DNA from: Rhynchopus sp. YZ270_cl-10
Lineage: Eukaryota > Euglenozoa > Diplonemea > Diplonemida > Diplonemidae
Direction: 5' to 3'
Length of the DNA: 64,000 nucleotides
Assembly (NCBI GenBank): GCA_964035575.1
Contig: OZ037862.1
Location: 1,116,001 to 1,180,000 of the forward strand
The translations under genes were made by a program, and so were the position numbers. Positions 20,704-31,449 of this stretch are shown here, one piece after another. The notes under the pieces were generated by a model. The model saw nothing but the letters and a program-made list of their open reading frames with translations. It ran no database searches and was not told where the DNA came from. Position 1 is the stretch's first letter; every line of letters begins with the position of its first letter.

Positions 20704-21387
20704 TGCAGTGTGCATATTCGCTAAAAAATTGTTGTGGTGAGGGAAATTGCTATGTTTCCAAAAAAAAAAAAAATTATATTTCTGTCCAATGCTCGTTTTT
20801 GACAGGTTTTGTATATTCCTTTTATTGTGCTTCCCTGTGGTTGCAGTTTTCCGAAATGTGGTCTCTAAAAAAATGCGTTCTCACACAAATATCATGGTTT
20901 GCGTAGAGACGTGCCAAGGCCTGAATGAAGCAAATAAAGCAATCACCATTTCGTGGAAAACTCACACAGGAAGAGCGTTGAGTGACCCCCTCTTCTTTCC
21001 CTTTCCCTTGTCTCTGGTTTAGAAAAAATTCAAATGCAGTCCTCCAAATATGTCCAAAGAAGGCGAGAGAGCAATGGAGCTCATCCTGGGTGTCCCTAAA
21101 CAACCATTCGGTTATTGGTACGGAATAGTTGCTCTTGCTGTTAAAAGGTAGTGGGGTCAGGCTACAATTTTTGTTAGGAACTTTTTAGGTTCTGCTTACC
21201 CTATTTTTTGTGCTCCCTTCTTTTTTTTTTTGCGTCGTTTCTTTTTGCGTCACAATTTCTTCGGCTGTCTGCATCTCAAAAAAAGACCTTTTTTTTCTGG
21301 ATTTTCAGATCAGCAGATGATTCCTTCAATTTTTTGTGTGTGAACTCCATCTTTCAATTGAAAATAATATCTTAATCTTTTTTTGTG

Positions 21388-21424
21388 CAGGCATGGTGCG
21401 TCAGTCGGTGCCTGCATCAATGAC
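21388..21424 (+). repeat. R4 repeat, partial
   Basis: R4 family: GCAGGGTACTTGTGCTTTCA, TCCGGATGGCTGGCATCGTA, CGTGGGTCAGTCGGAGGTGC, CTGCAT; GCAGG pairs with CCTGC. This copy keeps the two ends and the GTCAGTCGG core but lacks the middle. Confidence 0.5.
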
Positions 21425-21773
21425 TCCACGACGGCGAAGTAAATGGTTTTACTTGTGGTTTTACCATTGTATTACAATGGTATCACCATTAAAACACTGT
21501 CGTGTACCCACTCCCCCGCCCCTTTTTGTTACACCTTGCACATTTCTATCCATTGTGCACAAAAAGGATAACTGAATCCCTTCTGGTGTTTCACTCAAAC
21601 AAAAAAAAAGTGATTCAGATGACCTTTGTGCAGCCTGAGGGTATTCTTGCAGTAAATTTGTTTGTTGTTCTTGTTTTTTTTTTTTTAATTCATTTTCTGG
21701 CCAAAATGAGGTCTGTCAACGATGACGAAGCACCGAAATGCTTCGATACATCATTGCCAACCTTTCTTTGTTA

Positions 21774-21840
21774 GCAGGGTACTTTTATGCTTTCATCCGG
21801 GGCTGGCATCGTACTGTGGGTCAGTCGGAGGTGCATTACT
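21774..21840 (+). repeat. R4 repeat copy
   Basis: Keeps GCAGGGTACTT, CTTTCATCCGG, GGCTGGCATCGTAC and GTGGGTCAGTCGGAGGTGC; the last CTGC is lost. Confidence 0.6.
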
Positions 21841-22027
21841 TTCAGATGTACACTACGAAATGGATGTAGGGACCCTACATCACAGGATTCATGTCCCTGT
21901 GTTCAAAATGATCCCCGGTCATCTGATGAGTGGAAGCGGGAGTAGCACATATAAAATGTAAACTACGAAATGTATTGTAGGATTTGCATGGTTGGGTGTC
22001 CACCCCGGTACATCCGGTCATACCAAG

Positions 22028-22068
22028 GTACACTGTTCACGAGAGGGCTTTGTATTTCAAGTCAACTT
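22028..22068 (+). repeat. R3 repeat copy
   Basis: GTACACTGTTCACGAGAGGG, then CTTTGTATTTCAAGTCAAC. No AG follows at intron-like distance. Confidence 0.65.
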
Positions 22069-22497
22069 AATAACTACTATACCGTTAACATAATAACGTT
22101 GGAACGGTAGTGCATTTTTCAATCATTCCAACATTGATATGTTGACGGTATTTCTTTATGTGTAGTGTGAGACATTCATTCAATTTTTCTTTTTTTTTTT
22201 TTTTGCAACGTTGTCGTCTCATCCGCTGCCACACATACTATAGCAAAGTGAACGTTCCCCATATTCTCTTTAGCTTAAAGGTGTGCAGCCTGAAAAACGA
22301 CTATTTTGTGCTTTGCTTACACACAGTTATCAGAAACTGACGTTACCAACGAATTTGTTCTTATGATTTTTCCTTTTTGAATGTTCCCCCTAATCCTATC
22401 ACATCTACCACTAAGGGAAGCAACCTTAACAGACAGTAGATGATTGGTGGCAAATGAGGTAAAATGCTTAAGTTTTTGAGTTTTTTCTTAGATGGGG

Positions 22498-22548
22498 GTG
22501 TGCACGAGAGACACAAATTCATCTTCAAAATTATTCATTTCTTGGAAG
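22498..22548 (+). repeat. R5 hairpin, intron-like, abutting an R1 long copy
   Basis: R5 family: GTGTGCACGAGAGACACA with a TTCATCTTC tail. The stem is GTGC/GCAC-like around the same ACGAGAG loop as R1. The unit runs from GT to GGAAG and is followed at once by the GT of the next unit. Confidence 0.55.
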
Positions 22549-22625
22549 GTGATTAAACACGAGTTAAGTGTGGATTAAGTACTCTAATCAGACTAAACAC
22601 GAGAGGCTTAGGGTCATCTTATAAA
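22549..22625 (+). repeat. R1 long variant
   Basis: GTGATTAAACACGAG head, TTAAGTACTCTAATCAGAC linker, then CTAAACACGAGAGGCTTAG and GGTCATCTTATAAAC. Same layout as 15312 and 18418. Confidence 0.65.
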
Positions 22626-22728
22626 CTTTTCATTTCTTTTTCTCCTCCATCCCGGATGCGTCCTCACTTCTATGGTGTTGGAGGTATTCTCTAACTCTTG
22701 TGGGTGGATATTGCGATATTATTGCTAG

Positions 22729-22781
22729 GTGACTGCTGATGGTCATCTTCACAAATTTTCTCTTTTTTCTTTTCTTCGTAG
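22729..22781 (+). repeat. R1-like intron-size unit, inner stem reduced
   Basis: Starts AGGTGACTGCTGATGGTCAT and ends in a T/C tract plus TTCGTAG; 53 bp from GT to AG. Only the outer GTGAC/GTCATCTT part of R1 remains. Confidence 0.5.
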
Positions 22782-23032
22782 ATTTTTAACTGTATTTCTA
22801 TTAGTTCAGTAGGGGACTCATTGCGGCTGGTAAAGGGGTTTACTCCATAAACCTGCAAACGAGAGTAGCGGGTTTACGTGTTTTGCTCCTTGTACGTAAC
22901 TCTCGGACTTTGAGACGACTTCTTACCAATCTCAGTGGAGGCTTGGTCCTTCACTGGGTTTCCTGTCTTGCAAAAAAAAAAACTTACAGAAGCTTAAGAA
23001 AGTGGAGATTGCACAACCGAGGCAACTACACT

Positions 23033-23163
23033 TGGTGTGGCTGAAAGGGGGTGCTATTTTCTGCTATTCTGGGCATCTGGATTTTTTGGCGCGGCTGAAG
23101 GGAGGTGCTATTTTGTGCTACTTTCTGCTATTTTCTGCTATTTTGGGGTCGTCGGCCACACCA
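23033..23163. mobile_element. 131-bp miniature element with 5-bp TSD (family M1)
   Basis: The ends are TGGTGTGGCTGA and, reversed, TGGTGTGGCCGA. Flanking ACACT duplications lie at 23028-23032 and 23164-23168. The surrounding repeat (TTAAGAAAGTGGAGATTGCA ... CTACTCCAACAATTT) occurs at 30483-30550 without the element, showing one ACACT there: an internal empty site. The interior repeats TGCTATTTTCTGC. The M1 copy at 28382 has the same end. The superfamily is not clear. Confidence 0.82.
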
Positions 23164-23195
23164 ACACTACTCCAACAATTTTATCAAAGAAAATC

Positions 23196-23275
23196 TTTTA
23201 AGTACATTAGCCTTCGGGCGACATTGAGTACAGATCCTGCACTGGCAGGTGGTTGTCGACACAACAACAAACAAA
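23196..23275. repeat. Dispersed repeat, copy 2 of 2
   Basis: Matches 14075-14150 (AGCCTTCGGGCGACATTGAG, then CAGATCCTGCACTGGCAGG and TTGTCGACACAACA), again with an A-rich 3' end. Confidence 0.75.
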
Positions 23276-23537
23276 AAAAAAAAAAACTTTCCCCTTCTTA
23301 TATTCTCATCGAATCTTCTATTCCATTCCCCCCTTTCCCTCCCTACATTTTTTCTTTCACCTAACCACCCAGAAACACACAACACAAAACACACAGCCTC
23401 ACGAGAACGTGGGGCGGGGGGAGGGTTCCGAAAAAAAGGGGACATTTTTTTTTTTTTGTAGCGTGAAACCTTTGGTGTTCCTTTTGACATCAAGTCTATC
23501 CTCTTCTTCCTCCGCTCTTTCTTTTCTATCCTAAACC

Positions 23538-26500
23538 ATGCAAAAACTTAGTGTCACCCCGGTGCAGTTGGATGGCGCAGAGGGGCTTCGTTGCTTTGAT
23601 ACTTCAGAGCATTATATTGTGACTGGGAATGACCAGGGCGATGTGACATTGTATGACCGTCGTTCTTCGGGGATTATTGGGAAGGTGACACCTTCGTTGG
23701 GACTGCCAGCTTCGATACCAGCTCCGGCAACTGTTGCTCATGTGGCTGTCTCGCCGAATGAGGTGACGATTGCTGTGGTTTATTCTACTGTGGGTGGGCA
23801 TGTTGTGGTGGTACTCGATGTGGCGTCTTTGAAACCAATTCACCATCATACTCGTCATGGTGCTTTTGTTGCAGCGTTTACATGGTCGTACTGTTCCAAC
23901 AACTTCTACAGTGCGGATAACGGAGGTCACATCGTTGCCATAGGCCTGTCTACCACCCCACCCACCGTCGCAGTTGTTACCGAAGAGGAATGCTCAGTAG
24001 TGCAACTCCACTGCAGCCCCCCCACAGATGATATGCCTGCCTTAGTGGTCGCATCTACCTTAAGACGTACTGTAACCTTCTCGGTTGTTGTTCCCCCGAC
24101 AAAGCAGGTTGTCACTCCGATTGGAAGACAGCCGCGTGAAGGTGTGCACGGTGCATGCTGTGCGCATTCTTTGGTGTACGCCAGTCGTCCGAGAAAAGAT
24201 TTTAATACACGGTTATGGAAGGCAGGTCCGGTGACGGGGGCGGTTCAAAAAACGTTGATGTTTCGGCACAGTCCTGACGCAGATAGCGATGTGTTGATGA
24301 TAACCGGAGCGTCATCGAAGATCAATGGAGTGTACGAAAGGGTGGGTGACCACGAAGGGCGGCCGAAGTACAAACGTTCCGATGGAGGGGGCACGCTCTT
24401 TGCTACTGGAGGGGTCTGGGCCGCAACCGACGCACAAAAGCAGAAACTATTTCTCAAAAGCGAGGAGCACGGCGACAAAGGTGTCACCGAGGTGGGCAAC
24501 TGGCAGGAGCTTGCCCAGGATGGCGTATGGCGCCCTGCCAAGGTCACCGTCCAAGACGAAGCGTACTACAGCGCTCTTTCCCTTGGCCTGGCGGGCCGCA
24601 CCGACATGCCGGTACACAAAATCTCCCCAGTCCCTTTCCTCATTCCGCTTGAGAAGGCGCCGGCTCCGATGCTTGCAGCGTGGGGTGAAGATGCGATTCT
24701 GGTGCTGAACACATTGTCCGTGGAGGTGGTGGCGGTGCGCTACATCAAAGGCTTGATGCGTGTGGTTGCGTCGTCCGTAGGGGGTGTCCCCGTTGTCTAC
24801 GCCATGCACGGTGCCGACTCTGCTTCAACCCAGCTAGCAGACCCGACCAAGAACACATACCTCTCCCTGCTGTGGCTGTCCCCTTCGGCAGAGCGCAACC
24901 CTACGCCACCGGCACTACCCCGCCCGGTTATCCAAGTCCCTGCCATCGAGCCTGCAGTGAAGGATGACATCATCGAAGAACCCGAAGAAACCAAAGAGGT
25001 GACAAAACCAGAACCAACAGACGAAACAACCGACACGAAAGCAGAAGAAGAGGCAAACGGGGAGGAGCGTGATGTTCTTTTGGAAGAGCCGGAAACCCCG
25101 AGGGAAGATGTGAAGGAACCGGTGGTGTTGGAGTTTTCGAGCGGGCAGACCAAAAAGAAGATTGTCAAGCGCACGGTGCGGAAGAAGCGGGAGAAGGGGG
25201 ACAAGAAGAACGCCTCCGTGGTGTCGCTTCTGAAGAGCGACGAGCCGCTGAAGTTCTTCACCCCAGAGGGGTTGAACAGCACGGCCTCGCTCCCTGTGGG
25301 GACACCTGCCGCCTCGAGAGACGACCTCTCTGAAGCTGCCTCCGCACCCTCACCACACAGCCTCGACAACGGCACCACGCCCACCTTCCACGCAGAAGCC
25401 TCCTCCTCCGTCGCCATCCCTATCGAAGCTGCTGCACACGACGACCACATCGCCCTCTCTGCCCCCACCCAAGGCATGCACATCCTGCGTAATGGAAACC
25501 ACGGAGGAATCCCTTCTTCATACTCTGCACACAGCATCTTAAGCAAACCTGTTGAAAATAATAGCGATGACGAGCTTTGGGCGGATTTTAGACAAGATCA
25601 GCAGAAGGAGCCCGAAAAAGTACCGACCCCAGAGCCAGCAGCGCCCCAGCCTGAGGAGGTGAAGGAGGAAGTGGAGGAGGTGGTGCCCGCACCCTCTCCT
25701 GAACCAGAGGTGAAAGATGTTGTGAAGGAGGAGGAGGAGATCCCCTCTGCCGCAAGCTCTGCTGCAGCGTTGCAGGCAACGATGCAGGAGGCCACGTCCA
25801 CATCGAATGTGTCACCTCCAGCAACACCGTCGCCAGAGACAGCACCAGCAGTGCAAAACGAAGAGGTAGTACCGACACCGCCGCAGGCCCAGCCAGAGGT
25901 GGAGGAAGAAAAGGTGGAGGAGGTGGTGGAGCCTGCAGCTGAGCCAGCTGCAGAGGTGGTGACCCCGGTTGAGGAGAAGGAGGAGAAGAGGGAGGAGGAG
26001 GAGGTCAAAGAGAAGGACGACAAAGACGTGGCAGAGAAGGAGGTGGAGGTGGATGAGAACATTGATGGGTTCTCTGTGGTGTCGCCGCCGTCGTTGAGTG
26101 ACCAGGATCTGCAGAACTTTACGGACCTGACGGATAAGGCCCATGTGGCGATTCGTGACTACGAGCTGCAGTTGTCGTTTGGGTCGACCACGGAGCTGGG
26201 GCCGCAGTTGCGTGCATTTGCGGCAGTGTCGGAGTGGGTGCATGCGTTGATTGGGTACCTTGACACGAATTTGCTGCTCACGTCGTACGGTGAAGGCAAC
26301 CCAGACGAAGTCTTCAACTCCACGCTCGACTCAAAGACCACCACCTCCACCCTCCGTGAAAAGCTCGCCTCGCTCCTCTCCATGTACTTCAGACTGCACT
26401 CCAACTCGGTTGTCGTCCTTCGCTTTGCCGAGGCCTACCCAGACAAGGCCACGCTCTCCTCGCAGGGCGAGGAGGTCATGGTCAAGCTCCTGCACTTCAT

Positions 26501-27920
26501 GCACAAACGCGAGCTTCTGAAAGACATGAAAGGGTCGTTGAACCAGCTCACCGTGCACTGTGCTAGCGTGGGGTCTGCCACAGGCAATTTCATTGCGTTG
26601 ACGTACCTGCTGCAGTGTATTCTCCCCGAGCCGCGTCTGCCGCTGCCGAGGGGATACCTTGTGCACCCGGCAACGTGTTCCTTCACGGAGCATGTGTCTG
26701 CGATGTGGCGTCCGCTGTCGCATGAGAACCTTGCTGTGCTCAAGGGGCGGCGTTGTGTGGATTCGTTGATCCTGCGGCGCGACATCCAGGCGGTGCAGGA
26801 GATCGAGGGCCAGGGGCATCTGCGTGTGGCGTACCTGCTGTACTACCTGCCGTACCTCTTCGCATGCGGGCTCGACTGTGCAATGAAGGCGCAGAAGCTT
26901 GCTGTGAAGAGCTACCCCTCCCTCGGGTACGTGATCGTGCGTGCTGCTGCGTCGCGTATTGTGCAGGAGGGCTCGCACGAGATGCTCGGCATGCCTTGGA
27001 AGGGCTCGCATGAGTACTCGGAGCTGTACCTCGACTACTGCAGGTACCTTGCCGAGGAGCATAAGGATGTGTGCAGGGGGAGTGACTTCATGGACCAGTT
27101 CATCACAGTCCTCGTCTACACCATCACGAAGTGCAACGTCGCGAAGTACCCCACTGCGCTGGACCGCTCGCTCAACAGAACGGTAACAGGCAAGGCACCG
27201 CCACGCGACGTGATGGCACAGCAGAAGTACAAGAAACGGTTGGAGTCGCTGCTTGCAGGCATCCTGAGCGACACTGCGACGTACTACTACACACCGGATG
27301 AGGTATGCGTTGTTTTGTAAGATACACACATTACCACCCCATCTCACCCCCCGCCCATAGGTCCGCCAGACATGCATCAAGAAGGGATACTTCGACGGAC
27401 TCCTGGTCCTGGGTGAACAGCAGCCACAGCTCATGCCGGTGTGCCTCGTACAACTCTTGCAGAATTCGCAGATCGAACTCCTGCACCAACACTTTGAGGT
27501 AACCACCCCTTTCCCCTTTCCCCCTTTCCCCCTCCACTCCAACCCCACAACGACCCACAGAAGGTAAAGGGCAGCGAGAAGGACTGGGTACTCCTCATCC
27601 GCTCGGGCGCGTCCCTGCAGCAAGAGGAACGGCTGCGGCAGAGTGCCAACGCGATCGATGGACAGCAGAAGGAGGCGGGTCCACTGGACAGGGTGTCGTA
27701 CCTGATGTGCGTTTGCCTGGGGGCGATACAGACGATGACGGTATGTAGTAGGGCATTTAACCCTACAATTCTATACACCTATTGTGGTCAAGCAAATCAT
27801 CACAACCACACACAGCTCCTCCGCAAGCACCTCGGCAGCGAAGTGGAGTACGAAGATTTCTACAAAAAGCTCAAGAAGCTCACCCCGCCTGTCCCCACAA
27901 AACGGCAAGCTGGGCACTAA
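23538..27920 (+). CDS. HPS5/TECPR2-like WD40 and alpha-solenoid protein
   Basis: Four exons (23538-27302, 27361-27498, 27561-27740, 27816-27920), all phase 0, with introns of 58, 62 and 75 bp starting GTATGC, GTAACC and GTATGT, give 1395 residues. The N-terminal beta-propeller (about 1-260) matches the HPS5/TECPR2 type: CSVVQL, ALVVASTLRRTVTF, IGRQPREGVHGACC and LVYASRPR...LW fall in the same order as in animal HPS5. Inserted at about 255-345 is a small module of the INGVYERVGDHEGRPKY type seen in many algal and protist proteins. A long acidic Glu/Pro/Val-rich linker (about 470-860) follows, then helical repeats to the end. HPS5 is a BLOC-2 subunit for lysosome-related organelle trafficking; TECPR2 acts in autophagy. 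A membrane-traffic role is inferred. The assignment rests on remembered family motifs. Confidence 0.65.
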
Positions 27921-28381
27921 AAAAATTGGGAGGTATTTTACCAAGGGGGGAGAAAAACGTTAAATTCGAGTCTTCGGGAGAGATTACCGAAAGAACAGAA
28001 AGGGGTGGGGATACACTACAAGGTGTGGTTGCATTGCAGTTTGGGTGGATGGGGGGTGGGGGGGTGGTATATTGGTGGCGTTCTGATGTGTTTTACCATC
28101 GGAACTACCTCAAAAAAAAAGGGCGGTATGGTTGCGTATGTTGTCGATGTTCTTTGATGGGAGGGGCGTGTATCAGAAAAATGGACATCATGAAAGTGGG
28201 TTGTGGGGCTTGCTCTTCTACTGTTCAGTTTAGTTCAAAAAAAAAAAAAAAAATCTGTCTCATTTTGTCTCAGTTTGTGTGAGTTTTTGGGATGCGTGTC
28301 TTGACGAGACTCAGTCATCCTTTCAATATCCTTTTCCCCCCCGTTTTTTATTTGTGTTTTTTTTTACAAAGAAAATGTAAA

Positions 28382-28461
28382 TGGAGTGGCTGAAGGGGGG
28401 TGATTCGCACTTCTTGCGTGCTTCTTGCGTACTTTGTGCACCCCCCCATTCAGCGACACCA
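28382..28461. mobile_element. 80-bp miniature element with 5-bp TSD (family M1)
   Basis: The ends are TGGAGTGGCTGAAGGGGGG and, reversed, TGGTGTCGCTGAATGGGGGG. GTAAA duplications lie at 28377-28381 and 28462-28466. The left end matches the 23033 element (TGGTGTGGCTGAAAGGGGG). The interior has CTTCTTGCGTG/CTTCTTGCGTA repeats. Confidence 0.8.
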
Positions 28462-28811
28462 GTAAAAGGCTTCGGTTATTTTGGTTTCGTTCAAAAAAAA
28501 ATAGCCACAGGCCAAAAACTGGGGCCTTGAGGTAAAAAAAAATACCTTTTGTAATATCATGGCATGAAGTCCCGCAATACTAGCGATGTTTTGTTTGCTG
28601 CACATTTTCGTTTGTTTCTAAAGTATTCGCGCACATCTCCCTATCATCATTTTTTTCTTTTTTTTTTTCTTCTTCAAATGTTCTCGTTTTCATGCGCAGT
28701 GGTGTGAAAGAAGGATTCTTCTCTCTTGTTGTGAGCGACGCTGTTTTTCTCTAAATTCTTCCCTTTTGCACTAAAAAAAAATGTGAAATTTATCTGTTTT
28801 TTGTTTTGTTG

Positions 28812-28864
28812 GTACACTGTCACGAGAGGGCTTTGTATTTCAACTCTACTTTGTTATTGCGCAG
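28812..28864 (+). repeat. R3 repeat, intron-like unit
   Basis: GTACACTGTCACGAGAGGGC, then TTTGTATTTCAACTCTACTT, ending TTATTGCGCAG; 53 bp from GT to AG. Confidence 0.65.
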
Positions 28865-29291
28865 GATGTTAAGTGTTTGTGTGTCTTGAAAGCATGTGTG
28901 GTAATCCCCCCCCTTTAGAGCGGAACACTGTCCAGTGTGTAGCCATTTTTCCTCTCTCTTTTTTCAGTTAAAGAAACTGGGTCACACTGTGTTCCCTTCG
29001 TTCTGATTTCCTGAAAACAATATGAATTAATTTTCAGTTTTTTTTTTCTCCACGTGTGAATACTAAATGAAAGTGCAAACCGTTCTTCGGGTGTATATGG
29101 GGGGGTGGGAGCATCACTGTGTAGGTGTAGGGGTTTTCGATAATCCACAAAAAAAAGCGAACATTTTTTTAGTGTCCTCTCTCCCCCTTGGAGAAGTTTG
29201 CGCTGATTGTATGTTCTCTCTTACTGACCTTTTTTTGTGTTGCCATTTTCTTTTTGTATCTTTTATTTGTTTATCGTGTGCTTACATTAGG

Positions 29292-29521
29292 CATACAGTG
29301 CGGACGAGTCGTGCCGAGTGAGACGAGTGGCGATACTCGTTTCCAATACTCGTCTCTATTCATTTCCTATACATTGTCTCTATTCGTCGTGACGAGTTGA
29401 GACGAGTCGTTTGTAGGCATTTGCCGAAGAGATGAGTACAGACGATTGAAAAGACGAATTTTCGGGCTGAGACCCAAAAAAAACGAGTTTATGCGAGTTA
29501 ACGACTCATCCGCACTGTATG
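29292..29521. mobile_element. 230-bp inverted-repeat element with 6-bp TSD (M2)
   Basis: The ends read CATACAGTGCGGACGAGTCG and, reversed, CATACAGTGCGGATGAGTCG. ATTAGG flanks both sides (29286-29291 and 29522-29527). The interior is made of repeated GACGAGT/ACTCGTC words in both orientations. Non-autonomous; the superfamily is unknown. Confidence 0.85.
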
Positions 29522-29545
29522 ATTAGGGGATTGGGTAGTGTGGTG

Positions 29546-29628
29546 CGTGAAGTAAATGACTAGCTTGTGGTTTTTCCGTTGTAAGCCAACGATGTGACCA
29601 TAAATAAAACCCCACAATTTACTTCACC
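29546..29628. mobile_element. 83-bp inverted-repeat element with probable 6-bp TSD (M3)
   Basis: The arms are GTGAAGTAAAT and ATTTACTTCAC, with inner GTGG/CCAC. GTGGTG lies on both sides (29540-29545 and 29629-29634). It sits only 18 bp from the end of M2's duplication. Confidence 0.6.
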
Positions 29629-30061
29629 GTGGTGTTAGTGTGTCGGTCATGATAGCGCCTACGTCTAACACTGCTAACACTTTTTTTGCGCTGAAAGCAA
29701 CGGAAAGAAACTCCCCCTTTTTCAATCAATGTTTTTTTTTTACTATTTTAAGGTGCATGCAACGAGTCATATTCATTTTGCACATTTTCCCTTGATTGGT
29801 GACGCAAAGTGACGCACAAGGCCGTCTTTACCAATCACATTGTTCCCTGCAGAGATGTGTGCACGCATTGCAAGGCATTTCCATCTTTCAACTTTTCTTT
29901 AATTTTCCCCTCAGATGACGCAAGCTATTTCGCGATCAGAGGGATGGGGTAAGTCATGGTGAGTGTCAATGCTACAAAAAAAGGGTGATCAGGAGGGGAA
30001 AAAGTGTCTGCTGATTTCGAATCTGCTGAGAAAATAATCAACTTTTTGTAAAATATATGTT

Positions 30062-30092
30062 ATGTGCACGAGAGGCACATTTCATCTTTTAA
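30062..30092 (+). repeat. R5 hairpin copy
   Basis: ATGTGC pairs with GCACAT around ACGAGAG, then TTCATCTTTT. It has the same loop as R1 on a wholly different stem. Confidence 0.6.
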
Positions 30093-30482
30093 AAAAGAAG
30101 TTCTGTTACCCCTCCCCTTCCCCTTTATCAAGAACCACACAAACCGTTCTCTCCATTTTTTTTTTTTTTTTTGATCTGTCTACAGCAAGCCACAGCAACA
30201 CAGTGACCATGTAACCCTGGTAGCATGCTTAAATTACTGAGTGTGATACCATTTTTTTTAACATGTTGCGTAATAAAGGAAAATAGCGTGTTACCTAACC
30301 CTGGTCATATGACTATACTGTGCAAGGAGAAGATCTAACCCTTTCCCCCCCCTCTTACTCGCCTTTCATCCCCCATTCCTGCCCCTTTTTTCTGTTATGG
30401 GAGGGGTGTCACGGTTTTGTGTACTGGGTGTGCAACTTGGTACACTGCTTGCAAAATGTCAACCCAATGCGGTTAGCAAAAA

Positions 30483-30552
30483 ATTAAGAAAGTGGAGATT
30501 GCACAGTGGCAAACACAACCGAGGCAACTACACTACTCCAACAATTTATCAA
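30483..30552. repeat. Empty-site copy of the 22990 repeat
   Basis: Matches 22994-23185 (TTAAGAAAGTGGAGATTGCA, GAGGCAACTACACTACTCCA, ACAATTT), but without the 131-bp M1 element and with a 12-bp GTGGCAAACACA difference. Confidence 0.75.
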
Positions 30553-30626
30553 AAAAAAAAAATAAATGGGTCGTGAACAAATCATCAATGTCCACAAAAA
30601 TGGTACCCATTTTGCATGATTTTCAG

Positions 30627-30656
30627 GTGACTAAAGCGAGCTTAGGTTTATCTACA
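30627..30656 (+). repeat. R1 hairpin copy, short loop
   Basis: GTGACTAAAGCGAGCTTAGG, then TTTATCTA; the loop is cut to a few bases, preceded by TTTTCAG. Confidence 0.5.
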
Positions 30657-31375
30657 TACCTTTAGTGTTTTTTTTTTTTTATACCTAAAGCGTAGCTTAA
30701 AGGAGAAATAGTTCCTCAGATACGGTCGCCAATCACCCCTCAAACAGGGTAATTGTGCAATCAACGAAAAAACCTTTTTTTCCCTTTTACTTACCTATCA
30801 GAGTTACTATTTTTTACCCCCAGGAAAGGCGTGCACTCATGTGATTCTAAAGGGGAAGCCTCCCTTCCAATAGCACTCAACTCTGCTGTGCGTTTTTTTT
30901 ATTTTATTATGTATGACTGCAAAAGAAACTGTCATCCACGCCTTTTCCTTTGGAGTGGGTATGGGGTGTGTATATGCAATGAACCTTGGTCCATATAATG
31001 GTGTTTCTGACACTGTCAAGGATATGTCGATATAGGCCCCCCTCCGGAACACTATATAACGTAAAAACGTTTGTTATAACGCCCTCTGTACGTTCTCTGT
31101 TGAGAAAGTATCTACGAAAGCTTGCTCCTTCTATTTGCTCTCTTTTTAAGGATCTTGAAAAAAAAAAATTGTGGCTTCTATCCCGTGATAGTTGTCCAAA
31201 AAAAATCAAACAAATTTGTAAAAGAAGATGGGAGATAAAAAGGAGGGCCAATACTGTACACTTTTTGCTGCAGATCAAACCGCACTCTGACACCCCGCCC
31301 GTTCTCCCTTTTTCGTGATTATTAATGTCGTTTTTGAGGCCTGTTCCCATCTTTGCCCAGTTGCTTCGTTGTGTT

Positions 31376-31449
31376 GTGACTAATATGTGAGGCTTAGGTT
31401 CATCTTACCAACTATTTCTCTTTTTTTTTTTTTTTCTGTGTTTTTTCAG
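31376..31449 (+). repeat. R1 repeat, intron-like unit
   Basis: GTGACTAATATGTGAGGCTT, AGGTTCATCTTACC, then a long T tract ending TTTTTTCAG; 74 bp from GT to AG. Confidence 0.6.

Larger units (their letters stand above)
20704..23537. other. Spacer with R1, R3, R4 and R5 repeats and a MITE
   Basis: No gene recognised. Besides the listed repeats, a palindromic stretch at about 21425-21512 has CACGACGG / CTGTCGTG ends and a CCATTGTA/TACAATGG core, and looks like another small inverted-repeat element. Two ACTACGAAATG words (about 21855 and 21963) repeat directly. The last 80 bp are pyrimidine-rich and are probably the leader of the next gene. Confidence 0.5.

Noticed and set aside
26331-27623. A 430-codon minus-strand frame opposite the HPS5-like gene
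   Set aside because: The plus strand has a clear multi-exon protein there; the antisense product is Arg/His/Leu-rich with no recognisable domain.
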